DNA of 64,000 nt from Faucicola osloensis_D. Lineage in GTDB: Bacteria; Pseudomonadota; Gammaproteobacteria; Pseudomonadales; Moraxellaceae. Positions 60,386-64,000 of the stretch are shown piece after piece. Location: the NCBI GenBank assembly GCA_020041925.1, contig CP083409.1; one strand, written 5' to 3'. The position numbers were made by a program, and so were the translations under genes. Every line of letters begins with the position of its first letter. Within the stretch, counting starts at the first letter, position 1. The notes under the pieces are model-generated. The model saw nothing but the letters and a program-made list of their open reading frames with translations. It made no database searches and was not told the origin of the DNA.

Positions 60386-61597
60386 TTATTTGTTAGCGGC
60401 TTTTTGCTGTTCAAGCTGTGCAACTTGCTGTTCTAGCAGCTGGATACGCTCTTCTTTTTTACTACTCAGCTCATTCATCATACGCAGCTGGTCTTGCATC
60501 ATGGTTTCTTGCTCTTTTAGCTGCGCGCTCTGCTCTGACAATCGACTCAGCTCTTCTTTGGCAATCGCCGGATCTTCAGGCAGTGTCGGCGTAAGAATTT
60601 CTTCGGGCGTGATTGCCGGTAGCGCTGTGGTCGCATGGGCTGAGCTAGTGGTTGCCTCCGCTGCGACGGTTGACGTGGCAGGCAAGCTAGCGCTAGCTTG
60701 TGGTTTTACTATAGGCGCTGTAGTTTTGGGTGTTGAATGTGCTTGGGTGTGCGTCTGTGACTGCGCGGTAGAGTTGTTGGGCTCGCTTGACTGCCCCATA
60801 AAAAACCATGCCAAGGCAGCCAGTGCCAACCCTGCACCCACTAGCAACCCAAGTTGATTGGGTTTTTTTAACGTTCGTTTAGCTAGTGGTTGACTTGGCG
60901 GCCTTAAAAATGGGTTTGGCGTCTGGGCGATGATCGCTTTACTTTCGGGTTTTGTTTTGGTTAATACAATGGGTGGCGTCGTTTCGATAGCCTCGATAGT
61001 CTCGATAATTTTTTTATCACTACTTTCATCACTATTTTGTGGTGCGATGGGCTGTGGTTGCGCATTATGCGTGTCCGATTCTAGACTTGGGTTTAGGTCT
61101 GACTTAGCTTCTAGCGGTAGGTTATCAATATCAAATATCAGCGCATTATCGGTTGTCTTTGGCGGTACGGGCTGTGACACTGTCGCTGTATTGGCAGCGT
61201 CTTCGATAGTCACAGTGGTGTTGGGTTCAACAAGGCTGGGTAGCTCATCCAAATCAAAATCATCAAAACTCAGCTTTTTGGGCGCGACAGTATCAGCCGC
61301 TTTTGTGTTATCTGCCGTATAGTCGGTTTTGCCATGAAGTAATTCATCTTCGAACTGGTTTAAATCAATGCTATCTAGCGAAAACGCATTTTTGATTGCT
61401 GTCGTTTCTGGGGATGTGTTTGGAGATGTGTCTGGGGATTTAGTCGCTTGCATCGGCGACTGATTAGTCGTATCAAGCTGCAACGGATTATCTGATACGC
61501 CTATCATTGGATTTTCAGCCAGCTGTGATGACGGATTGGTATCTTCGCTAGTCGAGGCTATAGAGTCATTGTCTTTTTTTAGGCTAAATAATTTCAT
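60386..61597 (-). CDS. Hypothetical single-pass membrane protein with acidic N-terminus and C-terminal coiled coil
   Basis: 403 residues. The first 245 are acidic and low in complexity, with short repeated acidic motifs (SLDSIDLNQFEDEL, SFDDFDLDELPSL, LIFDIDNLPLE). A basic stretch (KRTLKKPN) precedes one membrane segment at about 248-267 (LGLLVGAGLALAALAWFFMG). A Thr/Ala/Pro-rich linker follows, then a coiled coil at about 340-400 (KEELSRLSEQSAQLKEQ...). Such a layout recalls FimV/TonB-like envelope organisers, but no family is recognised. By charge rule the acidic N-terminus should be cytoplasmic and the coiled coil periplasmic. Confidence 0.82.
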   Translation of the reverse strand: MKLFSLKKDNDSIASTSEDTNPSSQLAENPMIGVSDNPLQLDTTNQSPMQATKSPDTSPNTSPETTAIKNAFSLDSIDLNQFEDELLHGKTDYTADNTKAADTVAPKKLSFDDFDLDELPSLVEPNTTVTIEDAANTATVSQPVPPKTTDNALIFDIDNLPLEAKSDLNPSLESDTHNAQPQPIAPQNSDESSDKKIIETIEAIETTPPIVLTKTKPESKAIIAQTPNPFLRPPSQPLAKRTLKKPNQLGLLVGAGLALAALAWFFMGQSSEPNNSTAQSQTHTQAHSTPKTTAPIVKPQASASLPATSTVAAEATTSSAHATTALPAITPEEILTPTLPEDPAIAKEELSRLSEQSAQLKEQETMMQDQLRMMNELSSKKEERIQLLEQQVAQLEQQKAANK

Positions 61598-61853
61598 GTT
61601 GGGTCAATATCCCTATCCATGTCGGGCAGGTCAGATGTCTGTACGATTTCATGCTAGCGATGTATATGCCAAGCTGGCATGAAAATGATGCTGTACATTC
61701 GTTTGCTTGTTACTATAACAAACCGCAATCAAAAATAACAACGTTTGAGACAAAAACCTACTTTAAACGCCATATTTTGACCATCCTAATTGTATCGGGG
61801 ACGCTTAAACTCGTTAACCTTGTCAAAATTTACCCAAACCGCTTAAACTTGGC

Positions 61854-62105
61854 TTATTTAAACCTAACAATACCCGCGCCATCGTCGCCATAATGAACAG
61901 TTTCCTGATGATTGGATTGCTGAATGTCAACGATCTCATCGGGTGTTGGGCGACGCTCGGTATAGCCACATGCCGTACACTCGATATACTCATCATACTC
62001 GGGCTGATATAGCTGAATCTGAACAACTTTATCCAGTGCTTTACAGCTTGGACAAGCCACCCCTGCCAAAAATTGACGTTTGGGGCGATTGGATTGATAT
62101 CTCAT
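61854..62105 (-). CDS. YheV-family putative zinc ribbon protein
   Basis: 83 residues. FLAGVACPSCKALDKVV and YIECTACGYTERRPTPDE provide two CxxC pairs (about 18-21 and 43-46) of a zinc ribbon, as in YheV/DUF2387 proteins. Function unknown. It lies 39 bp downstream of prlC on the same strand; this neighbourhood is seen in other gammaproteobacteria. Confidence 0.9.
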   Translation of the reverse strand: MRYQSNRPKRQFLAGVACPSCKALDKVVQIQLYQPEYDEYIECTACGYTERRPTPDEIVDIQQSNHQETVHYGDDGAGIVRFK

Positions 62106-62144
62106 AGTTTCTTCTTTTTACTAGTCTGTATTTTGACAACCGTG

Positions 62145-64000
62145 TTACCAAGCTTGGGTATTGGCGTTATCAGTGTCATCGCTCAGCAGTTCATTATAGC
62201 TGCTGGTTAAAAATCCCGAGTGACGTAACAGCGCATCAATACGGGCCTCACGACCGCGAAATGCCTCAAAATTGGCTTTTGCAGATTGGCTACCGCCTTT
62301 GGCTAAAATGTTATCACGGAAGGATTTGCCAGCGTTTTTATCAAAAATACTGGTCTCTTCAAACTTACTAAACGCATCGGCTGACAACAGTTCTGCCCAT
62401 TTGTAAGAATAATACCCTGCCGCATAGCCCCCTGCGAAAATATGGCTAAAACCATTGGCAAAACGGTTATAACTGGCGGTCGGCATGATCGACACATCGG
62501 CACGCACGCTGTCGAGTAACGCCAATAACTGTGGATAGTCGGGGGCTGGGATTTTGGCATGCAATAACAAATCAAATAGCGCAAACTCTAGCTGGCGCAG
62601 TGTTTGCATGCCGCTTTGGAAATTTTTGGCAGCGAGCATACTTTGTAGCATGCTCTCTGGCAACGTTTCACCGGTATCGACATGACGGCTGATTAATGCA
62701 ATCCCTTCAGGGTGCCATGCCCAGTTTTCCATAAACTGACTGGGTAGCTCAACTGCATCCCACTCGACGCCATTCACGCCTGCCACATCGCCAACATTCA
62801 CTTCAGTAAGCAGATGATGCAGCCCATGTCCAAACTCATGAAAGAGGGTTAATACTTCATCATGGGTTAATAAGCTAGGTTTGCCGCGCTGTGTACCCGT
62901 TGGCGCAGGGCTAAAATTTGCCACCATAAAACAAACAGGTAACTGCTGATAACCGCTATCATCATGTTGATAACGCGCTTGAAAGCCACTCATCCATGCG
63001 CCACCGCGTTTGCCAGGACGGGCATATAAATCAAAATAAAAACCACCGATAAGCTGCTGATGTTCATCAAAAACTTGATAAAAACGCACGTCATCATGCC
63101 AGCGCTGCGTGCTTGCAGTTTTATCTTCAATCTGAATGCCATACAGTTTTTGCACAATCTCAAATAAGCCTGCGATGACTGTCGGCACTGGGAAGTACGG
63201 ACGCACTTGTTCTTGCGATAGATTAAACTGACGTTGTTTGACTTTCTCTGCCAGATACGCCGTATCCCAAGGTCGCACCTCATCGCCCTCATCACCAATG
63301 CCAAACGCCAAACCTTCAACTTGCAGTTGTTTTAAATCATGCATGGCAAAGGGTCGTGCTTTGTCTGCCAAATCCCGTAAAAACTGCTCTACGGTGTCGA
63401 CATTGTCCGCCATTTTAGTGGCAAGCGATAATTCAGCAAAATTATCATAGCCCAATAATTGGGCTTTTTGTGCGCGTTTTGCCAAGATATCCGCCATGAT
63501 ATCGGCATTATTAAATTCTGGCTGCGCTGACAATTCAGAGGCGCGAGTGACATACGCACGATATAAGGTTTCGCGTAACTCGCGGTCATCGGCATAGGTC
63601 ATCACCGCAAGATAAACTGGGATATCAAGTGTCGCGACATAAGGCGTTGCCAATACTTGCTCAGGGAATTTTTCTGTGTATCGGTTACCCGCATCTGCAA
63701 GCATGGCAAGCGCAGATTCAGGCAGTCCTGCCAATTGCGATTCGCTTAACGGTAAAAAGTAGCTTTGGGTAGCATCGAGCACGTTATCGGAGAATTTAGC
63801 CGATAGCGTAGATAACTCGCTGGCAAGGGTGACAAATTGCTGTTTTTGCGCCTCCGCTAAACCCACACCGGATAAGTCAAAACTTTGTAGCGCCAAGGTC
63901 AACGAGCGTTGTCTCGCAGGCTCTAAACGCTCAAAAAATGACTCATCGCTCACCACACGCTGATAGCGTTGATACAGCGGGAGATGTTGACCAACCGCCG
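62145..64000 (-). CDS. prlC: Oligopeptidase A (M3 family), N-terminus outside window
   Basis: 618 residues are visible; the frame continues unbroken to the window edge and the true start lies beyond, since the family is about 680 residues long. A GTG at 63956 is only internal. The zinc site is LFHEFGHGLHHLL (HExxH-like HEFGH), followed by the Glu downstream in ELPSQFMENWAWHP. GGYAAGYYSYKWAELLSADAF near the end is typical of M3 peptidases. It degrades cytoplasmic peptides and signal-peptide fragments. Confidence 0.96.
   Translation of the reverse strand, partial: AVGQHLPLYQRYQRVVSDESFFERLEPARQRSLTLALQSFDLSGVGLAEAQKQQFVTLASELSTLSAKFSDNVLDATQSYFLPLSESQLAGLPESALAMLADAGNRYTEKFPEQVLATPYVATLDIPVYLAVMTYADDRELRETLYRAYVTRASELSAQPEFNNADIMADILAKRAQKAQLLGYDNFAELSLATKMADNVDTVEQFLRDLADKARPFAMHDLKQLQVEGLAFGIGDEGDEVRPWDTAYLAEKVKQRQFNLSQEQVRPYFPVPTVIAGLFEIVQKLYGIQIEDKTASTQRWHDDVRFYQVFDEHQQLIGGFYFDLYARPGKRGGAWMSGFQARYQHDDSGYQQLPVCFMVANFSPAPTGTQRGKPSLLTHDEVLTLFHEFGHGLHHLLTEVNVGDVAGVNGVEWDAVELPSQFMENWAWHPEGIALISRHVDTGETLPESMLQSMLAAKNFQSGMQTLRQLEFALFDLLLHAKIPAPDYPQLLALLDSVRADVSIMPTASYNRFANGFSHIFAGGYAAGYYSYKWAELLSADAFSKFEETSIFDKNAGKSFRDNILAKGGSQSAKANFEAFRGREARIDALLRHSGFLTSSYNELLSDDTDNANTQAW

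Noticed and set aside
60309..60857. 182-codon Ser/Cys-rich frame antisense to the coiled-coil protein
   Set aside because: Composition reflects the reverse of a Gln/Glu/Ala-rich coding strand.
61651..61893. 80-codon plus-strand frame between two minus-strand genes
   Set aside because: Overlaps the end of the YheV-like gene and shows no ribosome site or family pattern.

Overview
The window is chromosomal DNA of a gammaproteobacterium in the Moraxellaceae. I infer a Moraxella/Faucicola- or Psychrobacter-like genome of moderate GC content. The evidence is protein-level resemblance, the split division/cell-wall cluster, the gltA / sdhCDAB / sucAB-lpd-sucCD block, and a galU-pgi-ugd-galE module like the conserved module of Acinetobacter capsule loci. 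Nearly all of it is vertically inherited core genome. I see no insertion sequence, prophage, CRISPR array or rRNA.

Layout. 1-1140 is a visibly AT-richer edge with two unfamiliar genes: a partial gene, and a protein that looks like the C-terminal half of FtsZ without its GTP-binding half. 1153-9012 carries rlmB, ppnP, recN, an algH-ruvX-membrane protein-tusA-xerD run, rlmA and an orphan gene. 9213-18044 (minus) is the first half of the dcw cluster (rsmH-ftsL-ftsI-murE-[histidine phosphatase]-murF-mraY), with an intrinsic terminator before mraY and no mraZ. 18292-23177 (minus) is galU-pgi-ugd-like-galE, in which the ugd-like protein has lost its catalytic cysteine. 23391-35519 (minus) encodes succinate dehydrogenase, 2-oxoglutarate dehydrogenase, lipoamide dehydrogenase and succinyl-CoA synthetase. 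gltA diverges at 36301, so most of the TCA cycle sits together. 37745-41892 holds nfuA, an NAD salvage pair (nadM-Nudix, nadV) and coaE. 41937-45802 is pilB-pilC-pilD for type IV pili. 46227-59608 (plus) is the translation/RNA block tpiA-secG-tRNA-Leu-tRNA-fMet-rimP-nusA-infB-rbfA-[DUF4105]-truB-[PfpI, small ORF]-rpsO-pnp. 59727-64000 has a possible 30-codon ORF, a macro-domain-like protein, a membrane-anchored coiled-coil protein, a YheV-like zinc ribbon and most of prlC, which runs off the end.

The most interesting non-genic signals are short tandem duplications in intergenic DNA, three of them unrelated in sequence but all with a 16-bp period. One runs into the lpd stop codon. Others are structured leaders before rpsO and pnp, a perfect-consensus sigma70 promoter before the initiator tRNA, an unusual T1/T72 pair in that tRNA, and nested inverted repeats in the truB-pfpI gap. 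I did not find a convincing new multi-gene system. The best leads are the FtsZ-like protein, the macro-domain-like protein and the degenerate nucleotide-sugar dehydrogenase.

All family assignments are by eye from translated sequence. No database search was run.
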